Below, piece after piece: positions 18,437-26,288 of a stretch of 64,000 nt of DNA (within the stretch, counting starts at the first letter, position 1; each line of letters opens with the position of its first letter). The notes beneath the pieces are model-generated. The model was not told the DNA's origin and searched no databases. It saw only the letters and a program-made list of their open reading frames with translations. The DNA is from Vibrio sp. ED004. GTDB taxonomy: Bacteria; Pseudomonadota; Gammaproteobacteria; Enterobacterales; Vibrionaceae. The translations under genes and the position numbers were made by a program. The DNA lies in the NCBI RefSeq assembly GCF_023206395.1, contig NZ_CP066149.1, positions 2,914,001 to 2,978,000 of the forward strand, written 5' to 3'.

Positions 18437-18871
18437 ATGAATATTGTCTGTGCGGAAAAACAGGAACTGGCTGAAATTTACCAGCTTGAACATGCTTTGT
18501 TTGGTGACCATGCCTATCCGCAAATTTTCATTCGTCAGGCATTTGATTGTTGGGGAAAAGGCTTATTAGTTGCTAAGTAAGACTCAAAGATTGCGGGCTA
18601 TGCCTTAACGACATCTACGGACACGCAGAATGAGTTTTGGGTCCTATCATTAGCGGTAGACCCGAATTATCGTGGTATGGGAATTGGCCGGAAATTGATG
18701 CAACATGCGGTTGAGCAGTTGCCGCGAGACGCTAGGCTTTTGCTCACTGTAGATCCAAATAACACATCCGCTTGCGCGCTCTACGCGTCAATGGGGTTTT
18801 CCACGATCAAACAAGAAGAAAACTATTTCGGTGATGATGAGCCGAGGTTAGTGATGCAGCTCATCATCTAG
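18437..18871 (+). pseudogene. GNAT-family acetyltransferase interrupted by a stop codon
   Basis: Reading from the ATG at 18437 gives 47 residues (MNIVCAEKQELAEIYQLEHA at the start), then TAA at 18578-18580, after which the same frame resumes with DSKIAGYAL and continues to 18871. The acetyl-CoA loop (VDPNYRGMGIGRKLM) and the C-terminal GNAT pattern (NTSACALYASMGF) lie after the stop. The whole is 144 codons, normal for a small GNAT protein. A single substitution from CAA, GAA or AAA would explain it. An internal start could only make a fragment lacking the first strands. Confidence 0.85.
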
Positions 18872-18927
18872 ATTGTTGCTAACGGTTTTTAATCGAAGGC
18901 TCACAGTTCAAAGACAGTCTCGTAGCT

Positions 18928-19380
18928 CTAGGTCAGCATCACGATACCGTGCATTAATACTACGCTAGAGGTGAGCCGAGTTCTCATATCAAAGTAGCCA
19001 TCGGGGCCTTGGCTCTGGTTCTCTTCTCTCATAGCTCTTTCTGCTCGCCAAACCGCAATGTAGCCAAGGATCAGAATCAGGGTAGTGAGAAACTCTTTTT
19101 GCTCTCCAAGCAACATTGCCAACCATGCGATTAATACAATCACGTTGCTGAGAATCAGCGCCTTGTTACTGGTTTGGCTTTCGAAGTTTTCGATGCCATT
19201 TCCCCACAAGATTCCTGAAAGAAAACTCAAGATAACCACGCTGTAGGTGATGAAGAGTGTCTCGCCACTCAGGCCTAGGAGTTGGCTGTCGGTCAGAGAC
19301 AGCAGTAGGCCAAATAGAAACGGGATTAGCCCCATATAACCTAGCTTGGCCATGGTATTGCGGGTTTGAGTTGTCGCCAT
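18928..19380 (-). CDS. DUF3429-domain membrane protein
   Basis: 150 residues from the ATG at 19380, chosen because GAGGG lies eight bases upstream. An ATG at 19395 overlaps the preceding stop as ATGA and is the alternative. There are about five hydrophobic segments and the DUF3429 pattern (LGYMGLIPFLFG, FLSGILWGNGIE). Function unknown. It is coupled to the periplasmic glutathione peroxidase gene, hinting at an envelope redox role, which is inference. Confidence 0.8.
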   Translation of the reverse strand: MATTQTRNTMAKLGYMGLIPFLFGLLLSLTDSQLLGLSGETLFITYSVVILSFLSGILWGNGIENFESQTSNKALILSNVIVLIAWLAMLLGEQKEFLTTLILILGYIAVWRAERAMREENQSQGPDGYFDMRTRLTSSVVLMHGIVMLT

Positions 19381-19391
19381 GTAATCCGCCC

Positions 19392-19937
19392 TCATAACTG
19401 TTGCTCAATCGCGTTTTTGAGTGTGGCACTCACTGGAGATGTTGAGCTAGGGAAGGTGGCGACCACTTTGCCTTCTTTACTGATCAAGAATTTGTAGAAG
19501 TTCCACTTGGGCGTTACACCTGCTTGCTGCTGTATCTCGGCAAATTCTGGGTTGGCGCTACTGCCAGACAGTGAAGCTCGCGCCATCATAGGAAAGGTCA
19601 CACCGTAGTCGAGATAACACACTTTAGCCGATTTCTCTTCGCTTCCTTTGTCTTGGCGAAAGTCATTGCTTGGGAAGCCGATAACCGTGAAGCTTTGGTC
19701 TTTATAGGTTTGATGAAGTTGCTCGAGTTGCTCAAATTGCGAAGTAAAGCCACATTGGCTTGCAGTGTTAACTATCAAGAGAGTCTTGCCTTGAAACTCA
19801 TCACACAGGGCGATTTCTTCGGTTGAGTTTAACAAGCGCTGTTTGCCATTAAGTATCTCAGGACAACTCGCTGCGAAAGCGAAAGAGCTTGTTAGGCTGG
19901 TAATCAATACGGTTGAGCAAAGTAGTGAACATTTCAT
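19392..19937 (-). CDS. periplasmic glutathione peroxidase-like protein
   Basis: 181 residues with signal peptide ending SFAFA. The peroxidatic Cys62 lies in NTASQCGFTSQ (Cys, not selenocysteine) and the Trp/Asn pair in PKWNFYKFL. The usual FPCNQF element reads FPSNDF, so the conserved Gln and the resolving Cys position are both changed. It probably reduces peroxides in the periplasm using thioredoxin-like donors; the altered element makes the mechanism less certain. It is followed without a gap by the DUF3429 gene. Confidence 0.87.
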   Translation of the reverse strand: MKCSLLCSTVLITSLTSSFAFAASCPEILNGKQRLLNSTEEIALCDEFQGKTLLIVNTASQCGFTSQFEQLEQLHQTYKDQSFTVIGFPSNDFRQDKGSEEKSAKVCYLDYGVTFPMMARASLSGSSANPEFAEIQQQAGVTPKWNFYKFLISKEGKVVATFPSSTSPVSATLKNAIEQQL

Positions 19938-20006
19938 AGGTTTGGCTCATTTTAGTTGGCGTAATGGTTATTACTCTTGAGCACGTTGAAATGATCACTT
20001 TGCTCA

Positions 20007-21365
20007 TTATTTACTGTCGTTTTCCCTATCGTTCTTAGTTGTGCTTTTGCTCTCTGACATAAGATATGGAGTGACCAAACGACTGATATTCACTTTTGCA
20101 CCAAGGCGAGCCGCGAGTAGATACATGCCACCAATTTTTCGGTGCAGGAACAGCGCATCGGCGGGCGGTGTGTGCCAATACTCTTGCTCCATGCTCAAAA
20201 TGGTGCCTGCTTCACGAAGCCTTTGTGCCAATCCACTCGCTTTGAAGTCGTACTCTTCGTCAACCAACATCGGCTCACACGCCATTTTTACGAGGTTTAG
20301 AATCGCTTGGCGTTGATCGGGAAGAATCGTCTCGCTGAAGAATCCAATTTGTTCTAACGCTTGGTTGAGCCCTTGTTCATTGTTATTAATCACCGATGAA
20401 AAGGCTAAGCGATAACCCTCGCTGAAGCGGTCGCTGTATTCACGGGTTGCTCCGAAGTCTAATAGCCCAATCTGGCGAGTGTTTTCAACGTAAAGATAGT
20501 TGGCGAAATTGGGGTCGGTTTGCACCATTTTGAAATTGAACAATTCTCTGAACAAAAGCTCGAGCAAGCTGTGCATTACAAAGTCACGGGTGCTTTGATC
20601 GTAACCTTCTATCTGTTCTATTGAGACGCCTTCGATGAAATCCATAGCGAGTACCGATTCTGAAGAGACTTGCGGATGAATCTTAGGTACGACGAAGTGA
20701 GGGTGCGCTTTTAATGCATCATGATAACGAGTCGCGTAGTCAGCTTCGCGAGCATAGTCTGCTTCATCGTGGAGCTGTTTCTTTGCCTCTTCTAACAAGC
20801 CTTTGTAGTCGACCGACTTTGGTATCAAGCCAACAATGTTGAGCAGTGTGCCGACGTTGTCTACGTCACTGTCGATACTTTTTCGAATCCCTGGGTATTG
20901 GATTTTGACGGCGAGTTTGTCCCCCGCATCGCTATAGGCTTGGTGAACCTGACCGATGGAGGCACTGGCGATCGGTTTAAAGTTGAAGGAAAGGAATTCG
21001 GTTTTCCAATGGTTTCCGAGAGAGCTTTCTAAGACTTGATTGAGCTGCTTTGTTGGCAGTGGGTCAGCGTCTGAGCGCAGGCGAGAGAGAATGTCGGCTA
21101 ATTCAGGTTCTAGGACATCGCCCGCATCCATTGACAGCATTTGTCCTAACTTCATCGCAGCGCCGCGCAGGTGTGCGAGTTGATCGGTCAAGCGAGCAAT
21201 GTTTTGTGGCGTTAATAGTAAGTCTTTTGCTTTGGGCCTGTTGCCTTGTGCTATCTGCTTGGTGCCTTCCGTGAGCACATTACCCGCTACCCTTGTCGCT
21301 AGTGAGGCAAACTTACTGAATCTAGAAATTCGATGTGTGGGAAGGTTTCTCTCTTTTGCGGACAT
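20007..21365 (-). CDS. ABC1/UbiB/AarF-family atypical kinase
   Basis: 452 residues. The N-terminal KxGQ motif (GAAMKLGQMLSMD) is followed by the ATP-site Lys in KLAVKIQYPG, an Asn loop in QTDPNFANYL and the metal site LLDFGATRE. These are hallmarks of the ABC1/COQ8 family, which act as ATPase-like helpers in ubiquinone or lipid handling. The sequence is closer to the ADCK3-like soluble type than to the E. coli UbiB with C-terminal helices. No ubiquinone synthesis genes are adjacent. Confidence 0.88.
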   Translation of the reverse strand: MSAKERNLPTHRISRFSKFASLATRVAGNVLTEGTKQIAQGNRPKAKDLLLTPQNIARLTDQLAHLRGAAMKLGQMLSMDAGDVLEPELADILSRLRSDADPLPTKQLNQVLESSLGNHWKTEFLSFNFKPIASASIGQVHQAYSDAGDKLAVKIQYPGIRKSIDSDVDNVGTLLNIVGLIPKSVDYKGLLEEAKKQLHDEADYAREADYATRYHDALKAHPHFVVPKIHPQVSSESVLAMDFIEGVSIEQIEGYDQSTRDFVMHSLLELLFRELFNFKMVQTDPNFANYLYVENTRQIGLLDFGATREYSDRFSEGYRLAFSSVINNNEQGLNQALEQIGFFSETILPDQRQAILNLVKMACEPMLVDEEYDFKASGLAQRLREAGTILSMEQEYWHTPPADALFLHRKIGGMYLLAARLGAKVNISRLVTPYLMSESKSTTKNDRENDSK

Positions 21366-21483
21366 AAAGGTTCTCTCTGGGAATCAAGGTTGACTACAAA
21401 GTTCTATCAATCATTACACAACGTTATGTTTTGCTGTGATAACTTGTCGCGTGGAACAGTAAACAGAATTAAAAGGACAAAGC

Positions 21484-21579
21484 ATGAAATTTATTTGGTT
21501 GAAAGTGGCCGTTACGGTATTGGTGTTCGCAGCTCTGTTTGGCATCGTGTACTACAAAGTCGCTAGCGGCATGTCTTAA
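21484..21579 (+). CDS. 31-residue single-span membrane protein
   Basis: Too short for usual gene finding: ATG 21484 to TAA 21579, encoding MKFIWLKVAVTVLVFAALFG then a short polar tail (IVYYKVASGMS). AAAAGGA lies seven bases before the ATG, a strong ribosome site. The product is one transmembrane helix with a basic N-terminus. It is divergent from the ABC1 kinase gene and convergent with the DCC-family gene. Function unknown. Confidence 0.65.
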   Translation: MKFIWLKVAVTVLVFAALFGIVYYKVASGMS

Positions 21580-21600
21580 TTCCAATGCAATTTAGTACAG

Positions 21601-21987
21601 CTATTTAGTGCAGCTGTTTCCGTTGCAACGCGACTTTCCGGTTAGCCAGAACGAAATTTTATATCGATTCTTGGCAAACCGTAGATAGCACCAATCTGCC
21701 ATTGGCTTGAAAATCGCCCAACGTAATGGGGCATAAAGCCAGCCCTTTCCTACTAGCTTCCACGCTTGATAAGTCACATCTAAACCGAGCAGTAGCTTTC
21801 CGTTTTCGTCCAGTGCATGCAAGATTGTATTGGCTGCCTCGGCATCTATTTGCGGATAGTTTGAAAACGCTTCACTGTAGATATCGATGGTCTGGATCCG
21901 GTTTTTGGAATCAGACTTAGTCAGCCCTGCCATCTCTTTTGCACAAAGTGGGCAGGTTCCATCGTAAAATATCGTTAATGCAGTCAT
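21601..21987 (-). CDS. DCC-family (DUF393) thiol-disulfide oxidoreductase-like protein
   Basis: 128 residues from the ATG at 21987, which has AAGGAAAAC upstream; the longer open frame to 22035 lacks a site. The N-terminus TIFYDGTCPLCAKEM carries the DxxCPxC motif that names the family, and the C-terminal part has WLYAPLRWAIFKPMADWCYL. Predicted thioredoxin-like fold; biochemical role not established. Single gene. Confidence 0.85.
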   Translation of the reverse strand: MTALTIFYDGTCPLCAKEMAGLTKSDSKNRIQTIDIYSEAFSNYPQIDAEAANTILHALDENGKLLLGLDVTYQAWKLVGKGWLYAPLRWAIFKPMADWCYLRFAKNRYKISFWLTGKSRCNGNSCTK

Positions 21988-22119
21988 TGTTTTCCTTACC
22001 ATTTTTGTCAATTCCCATTGATACGACATAACCATTTAGGTGGATCATTCTGCCCAGTTATCCGACACTGTTATTGTGACAACTAATTTACAGTATCATC
22101 TCGAGGTAACATCCGTTCC

Positions 22120-22707
22120 ATGCATTTAAAAAATAAGAGCCTATCTCCAATGACAACAAAGTTAATGAACCGTTTGATTATAGCTGTGGCAGTCCTGATG
22201 CTCAGTGGTTGTGTTAGCTATAGCATTACCGAACAAGAAATGACGAAGTACCTTGAAGATTCCGTGATGCTCGAACAAGAGGTTGGTGTGCAAAGTGTGA
22301 TGTACGCACAAGTGGCTGTGGATGATCTAGAAGTACAAATTGGCCGAGCCGATGCGCAACGCGTGTCTGTGTTGGCGAATACCAATGCAAAAGTTCAAGT
22401 GTTCAATATGCCTAACATGGGGTTGGATTTAGACTTAGAGTTCAGCGCGATTCCTGAATACGACAAGGAAAGCGGCGAGGTGTATCTAAAGTCGCTGCGA
22501 TTAGAGCGCTTTGAAGAAAAGGGCAAACAGCTTTCGCCAGAAATAGAGACACTACTCAAACCTGCGGTATCGATGATCGGTTTTGCTTTGTCTCAGTCTC
22601 CCGTTTACAAACTCGACAGCAACAAGGTTCAAGAGTCGTTGATTAAATCGTCGGAACCGAATCTAGTGATCAGAGACAATAAGCTGGTCATCGAGCTGTT
22701 CGATTAA
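22120..22707 (+). CDS. DUF1439-family lipoprotein
   Basis: 195 residues from the ATG at 22120; ATG codons at 22150 and 22165 are plausible alternatives that would shorten the signal. The lipoprotein signal ends at LSGC (Cys31 from the first ATG). The mature domain (YSITEQEMTKYLED ... LDLDLEFSAIPEYD) matches the DUF1439 family related to E. coli YceB, outer membrane lipoproteins of unknown role with a lipid-binding-like fold. A terminator follows. Confidence 0.83.
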   Translation: MHLKNKSLSPMTTKLMNRLIIAVAVLMLSGCVSYSITEQEMTKYLEDSVMLEQEVGVQSVMYAQVAVDDLEVQIGRADAQRVSVLANTNAKVQVFNMPNMGLDLDLEFSAIPEYDKESGEVYLKSLRLERFEEKGKQLSPEIETLLKPAVSMIGFALSQSPVYKLDSNKVQESLIKSSEPNLVIRDNKLVIELFD

Positions 22708-22744
22708 CCCTTCATGCATTAGTTTAGACTAAGCTCTCACACAC

Positions 22745-22772
22745 AATGGCTGCCTACTGGGTGGCCATTTTT
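22745..22772 (+). terminator. rho-independent terminator
   Basis: Stem AATGGCTGCC pairing with GGTGGCCATT (two G-T pairs), then a T tract, 38 bases after the DUF1439 gene. Confidence 0.7.
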
Positions 22773-22930
22773 GTTTCTGTTGAGTCGGTCATGACTGTTT
22801 TTAGTCGGTTTACCCACCTTGTCTATTTGTCTCATTTATTGAATTAGCCGCGTATCTCACCTTTACTTTACTCTTGTGAGCAAGTCATCGCTTCAGTCAT
22901 CAAATCATAAAAAGAAAAGGTGAACGAACT

Positions 22931-24493
22931 ATGAAGAGTCCAGTAATCGCGGATAATAAACCCGTCAAAGTCGAGCTGACAGAGGGAGAAGAGTATTACT
23001 TTTGTACCTGCGGCCGATCTAAAAGTCAGCCCTTTTGTGACGGTTCCCATGCCGGTACGGGTTTCAAACCGAAAAGCTTTGTCGCCGAAGAGAGCGGAGA
23101 CGCCAACCTTTGCCGCTGTAAGTATTCCAACAACCTTCCTTTCTGCGATGGCACTCATAAACAGTTTACTGCTGAACAAGTTGGGCAAGAAGGCCCAGAG
23201 GTTCATATTCAAGCGGCTGCGCCAGATTTGTCTCCTGCTGCGAGCGCAACCAAAGAAGAGCCTACCGTCGAGTTTATTCATCAGCTAGCGCGTGATGGTT
23301 TATCCAAGGTCGGGCATCATGGGCCAATGACCTCTATGGGTGTGCCAAGACACTTGTTGCCTCACTGGGACGATATTCAAGTGATGGTCGCGCAAATGGC
23401 CACCAAGCCTTTGCTAGAAAATGTGCCCGTTGGTACCGAACTGATTATTGGCCCCAAAGCGAAGAAGCCGCTTAAATTGGACATCTCTTTGTTTGTGTCT
23501 GATATGAGCTTTGGCTCGCTATCTGAAGAAGCAAAAGTCTCATTGGCGAAAGGGGCTGAACTTGCAGGGACGGGCATCTGCTCAGGTGAAGGCGGTATGT
23601 TACCCGAAGAGCAAGCGGCAAACTCTCGTTATTTTTATGAGTTAGCCAGTGCTCAGTTTGGTTACGATGAAGCTAAGCTCAAAAACGTTCAAGCCTTCCA
23701 CTTTAAAGGCGGGCAGGGTGCCAAAACCGGAACGGGCGGACATTTACCGGGCGCGAAGAACATAGGCAAAATCGCGGAGGTGCGTGGCATTGAAGCGGGC
23801 ACGGCTGCGATTTCCCCACCCACCTTTGTCGACCTTAAAACAGTCGAGGATTTCAAAAAGTTCGCTGACCGAGTTCGAGAGGTGACAGGCGGTATCCCGA
23901 TCGGCTTTAAGTTAAGTGCCAATCACATCGAAGAAGACATTCAGTTCGCGCTTGATGCCAGTGCCGATTACATTATCTTGGATGGACGTGGCGGCGGTAC
24001 AGGGGCGGCGCCAGAGATGTTCCGTGATCATATCAGTGTGCCGACCATTCCAGCGCTTGCTCGTGCCAGAGCCTATCTAGACAAGCAAGGCGTAAGTGAC
24101 AGAGTCACCTTAATCATTACCGGTGGGCTTCGTGTTCCGATGGACTTCGTAAAAGCCATGGCGCTTGGTGCAGATGGTGTCGCTATCTCGAACAGTGCCA
24201 TGCAGTCGATAGATTGTGTGGCGGCGAGAATGTGTAACACCAATAATTGTCCGGCGGGTATTGCGACTCAAAAGGCCGACTTACGCCAGCGTTTAAATGT
24301 CGAGAAGGCATCGAATCAGCTTAAGAACTTTTTCGAAGCCTCGACAGAATTAATGCAAGTGATAGCGAGGGCGTGTGGGCATGATCATTTGAATCAATTT
24401 AACCCTCATGATTTGGCAACATGGAATCGCGAAATGGCGGAGCTATCGGGCGTGACTTATTCTGGTATCAGTTCACTAAATAAACTTAAGTAA
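22931..24493 (+). CDS. CDGSH iron-sulfur / FMN glutamate-synthase-domain fusion protein
   Basis: 520 residues. Two CDGSH-type iron-sulfur sites open the protein: Cys25, Cys27, Cys36, His40 (FCTCGRSKSQPFCDGSH) and Cys61, Cys63, Cys72, His76 (second copy CDGTH). From about residue 115 follows the FMN-binding domain of glutamate synthase (SDMSFGSLSEEAKVSLAKGA, GGQGAKTGTGGHLPG, DGRGGGTGAAP), ending with the Fe-S loop MCNTNNCPAGIATQ. There is no N-terminal glutaminase domain and no small-subunit gene nearby, so it is not a complete GOGAT. Likely an iron-sulfur/FMN oxidoreductase of unknown substrate. Its own terminator follows. Confidence 0.87.
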   Translation: MKSPVIADNKPVKVELTEGEEYYFCTCGRSKSQPFCDGSHAGTGFKPKSFVAEESGDANLCRCKYSNNLPFCDGTHKQFTAEQVGQEGPEVHIQAAAPDLSPAASATKEEPTVEFIHQLARDGLSKVGHHGPMTSMGVPRHLLPHWDDIQVMVAQMATKPLLENVPVGTELIIGPKAKKPLKLDISLFVSDMSFGSLSEEAKVSLAKGAELAGTGICSGEGGMLPEEQAANSRYFYELASAQFGYDEAKLKNVQAFHFKGGQGAKTGTGGHLPGAKNIGKIAEVRGIEAGTAAISPPTFVDLKTVEDFKKFADRVREVTGGIPIGFKLSANHIEEDIQFALDASADYIILDGRGGGTGAAPEMFRDHISVPTIPALARARAYLDKQGVSDRVTLIITGGLRVPMDFVKAMALGADGVAISNSAMQSIDCVAARMCNTNNCPAGIATQKADLRQRLNVEKASNQLKNFFEASTELMQVIARACGHDHLNQFNPHDLATWNREMAELSGVTYSGISSLNKLK

Positions 24494-24507
24494 ATAACCT
24501 TTCAATA

Positions 24508-24545
24508 AAGCACACCTACTGCATTTGTGGGTGTGCTTATTTTTG
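24508..24545 (+). terminator. rho-independent terminator
   Basis: Stem AAGCACACC / GGTGTGCTT with a 13-base loop, then ATTTTT. Ends the CDGSH/GltS fusion gene transcript. Confidence 0.8.
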
Positions 24546-24634
24546 CCTGTGTCATATAACGCCATACTCCAACCATCGTAATTATCTGCTTTATAAGCGC
24601 TTTTAAATTATTTTCTATTTTTTTAAAATATCGC

Positions 24635-24665
24635 TTTACCTCAAGTTAACTTGAGGTTTTATTAT
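24635..24665 (+). promoter_or_regulatory. SoxR box and MerR-type promoter
   Basis: The perfect palindrome CCTCAAGTTAACTTGAGG occupies 24639-24656 and equals the soxS operator core of E. coli. It lies between a -35 like TTTACC (24635-24640) and a -10 TATTAT (24660-24665), spaced by 19 bases, the over-long spacing used by MerR-family activators. It is about 100 bases before the arylamine N-acetyltransferase start, so oxidised SoxR should switch on that gene and the FMN reductase. Confidence 0.9.
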
Positions 24666-24768
24666 CATCCCCAATCTAAAAACAGAAACAATCACCTTGT
24701 CATTTTTGAGCATTGTAAGCTTGGAAGACGTCAGTCATTAGGTGATGAAAACGAATCAGGGGTTAGGT

Positions 24769-25560
24769 ATGGAACAGCGTCAGATCACCGAGTATTTTTC
24801 AAGAATCGGCTTATCTCAGCCAAGTGACACCGCAATCGAAAGCCTAAATGCGATTCATCAACATCAACACAGAAATATCCCGTTTGAAAACTTTGATGTG
24901 GTTCAGGGCTTACCGATTCAGCTTTCAGCAGAGGCACTGCATGAAAAGCTGGTGGTGAATCAGCGAGGTGGTTACTGCCAAGAGTTAAATGGACAGTTGT
25001 TGAACGTGCTGACGCACTTGGGCTTTGAAGCGAGAAGCCTGCTTGGCCGTGTTCACCTAGCAGGCGAGCCGACAGGGCGCAGCCATCGAGTGACCATGGT
25101 GACCATCGATGACAAGCAGTGGTTGGTGGATGCGGGTTTTGGCACTTTTACACCACGTGCTCCATTGCTGCTAGAAGCCGGTCTTGAACAATCTAATGAC
25201 TTACAAACCTTCCGCTTCGTAGAAGACGAGCTATACGGCTTGCTACTGCAAATCAAGCAGGGCGAAGAGTGGATGAAGGTATACAGCCTAGACATGACTC
25301 ACGTGTGTGCGAACGATTTAGAGTCGAGCAACTTCTTTACCTCTAACAGCCCGAAATCGATTTTTACATCGAACTGTATTGCGGCGCTGCCTATTGACGA
25401 TGGGATTGTCACGCTACTCAACCAAACCATCAAGGTGACAAAAAATGGCATTACCGAAGAGTGGTTATTAGAGGACGAGGCGTCTTACTTTGCAGCCCTA
25501 CAAACCTACTTTGGGCTCACACTCAACGTACCTTTTTCACTTTTAAAGAAATGTTTCTAA
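24769..25560 (+). CDS. nat: arylamine N-acetyltransferase
   Basis: 263 residues from the ATG at 24769 (AGGGG upstream; starts at 24742 and 24745 are possible). The catalytic triad is complete: Cys70 in RGGYCQELN, His106 in GRSHRVTM and Asp121 in WLVDAGFG. The enzyme transfers acetyl groups from acetyl-CoA to aromatic amines and hydrazines in the cytoplasm. It is the first gene behind the SoxR box and is followed after 19 bases by an FMN reductase gene, so the pair reads as a redox-stress detoxification operon. Confidence 0.92.
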   Translation: MEQRQITEYFSRIGLSQPSDTAIESLNAIHQHQHRNIPFENFDVVQGLPIQLSAEALHEKLVVNQRGGYCQELNGQLLNVLTHLGFEARSLLGRVHLAGEPTGRSHRVTMVTIDDKQWLVDAGFGTFTPRAPLLLEAGLEQSNDLQTFRFVEDELYGLLLQIKQGEEWMKVYSLDMTHVCANDLESSNFFTSNSPKSIFTSNCIAALPIDDGIVTLLNQTIKVTKNGITEEWLLEDEASYFAALQTYFGLTLNVPFSLLKKCF

Positions 25561-25579
25561 TCAAATTTGAGGATAAATA

Positions 25580-26101
25580 ATGAAAGTATTAGCGATTGGC
25601 GCGACCAACAGTACAACATCAATTAATCAACAACTTGCAGCGTACACCGCAGGTTTAGTCGAAGGCGCGCAAGTCGAGGTGCTCGACCTTAATGATTTCG
25701 AGATGCCAATTTACAGCGAGAAAAGAGAGCAAGATTCAGGTGTTCATCAACACGCTCAACGCTTCTTTGAGAAGATTGGAGAGTCAGACGCGGTAGTCAT
25801 CTCCTTTGCGGAATACAATGGCTCATACACCGCGGCCTTTAAAAACGTATTTGATTGGGCATCGCGCATTGATATGAAAGTGTACCAAGGCAAACCTGTG
25901 GTCATGCTAGCTACCTCTCCGGGCCCGGGCGGTGCGACCTCGGTGTTGTCTTCTGCGGTTAATTCTGCGCCTTACTTCGATGCTGACGTGAAAGGTTCGA
26001 TGTCAGTGCCGAGCTTCTACGATAACTTCGATATGGAGACGGGGGAGATGACCAACCTAGAGATGATCGACAATCTTAAAATGATCATGAAGAAGGTCTG
26101 A
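25580..26101 (+). CDS. NAD(P)H-dependent FMN reductase / quinone reductase
   Basis: 173 residues, flavodoxin-like. The flavin site patterns LAIGATNSTTSINQQLAAY at the N-terminus and SFAEYNGSYTAAFKNVFDWASR near residue 75 mark the NADPH-dependent FMN reductase family (ChrR/YieF-like). It likely reduces quinones, dyes or metals with two electrons. GAGGA ribosome site; second gene of the SoxR-box operon, followed by a terminator. Confidence 0.88.
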   Translation: MKVLAIGATNSTTSINQQLAAYTAGLVEGAQVEVLDLNDFEMPIYSEKREQDSGVHQHAQRFFEKIGESDAVVISFAEYNGSYTAAFKNVFDWASRIDMKVYQGKPVVMLATSPGPGGATSVLSSAVNSAPYFDADVKGSMSVPSFYDNFDMETGEMTNLEMIDNLKMIMKKV

Positions 26102-26133
26102 ATATAAGATTTATATTTCACACTAAGCTAAAT

Positions 26134-26157
26134 CAGCCATCATTTGACGGCTGTTTT
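26134..26157 (+). terminator. rho-independent terminator
   Basis: CAGCCaTCA / TGAcGGCTG stem followed by six T. Ends the nat/FMN-reductase operon. Confidence 0.85.
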
Positions 26158-26208
26158 TTGTGTCAGGTAAAGATGTTTGCGTGTTGTGAACGTAATTTAG
26201 TCAATATG

Positions 26209-26238
26209 GCTAAACTTAAGGTTAACTTTAGCTATAAT
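26209..26238 (+). promoter_or_regulatory. imperfect palindrome with GTTAAC core and -10 before soxR
   Basis: A 24-base dyad at 26209-26232, with arms GCTAAA / TTTAGC and inner TTAAG / GTTAAC, pairs at 10 of 12 positions and abuts TATAAT at 26233-26238. Its GTTAAC core resembles the SoxR box but the flanks differ. Candidate autoregulatory site of the soxR promoter. Confidence 0.5.
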
Positions 26239-26288
26239 CCAGAATGGATTTGAATCTATCAGCAATACATTCAGGGAAAGTAAACAAC

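Noticed and set aside
18677..18871. Short independent GNAT protein
   Set aside because: It is in frame with the preceding 80 codons and contains only the second half of the fold; the stop at 18578-18580 makes it a broken gene.
22931..24493. Functional GOGAT large subunit (gltB)
   Set aside because: Too short, without the N-terminal glutaminase domain, and no gltD partner nearby.
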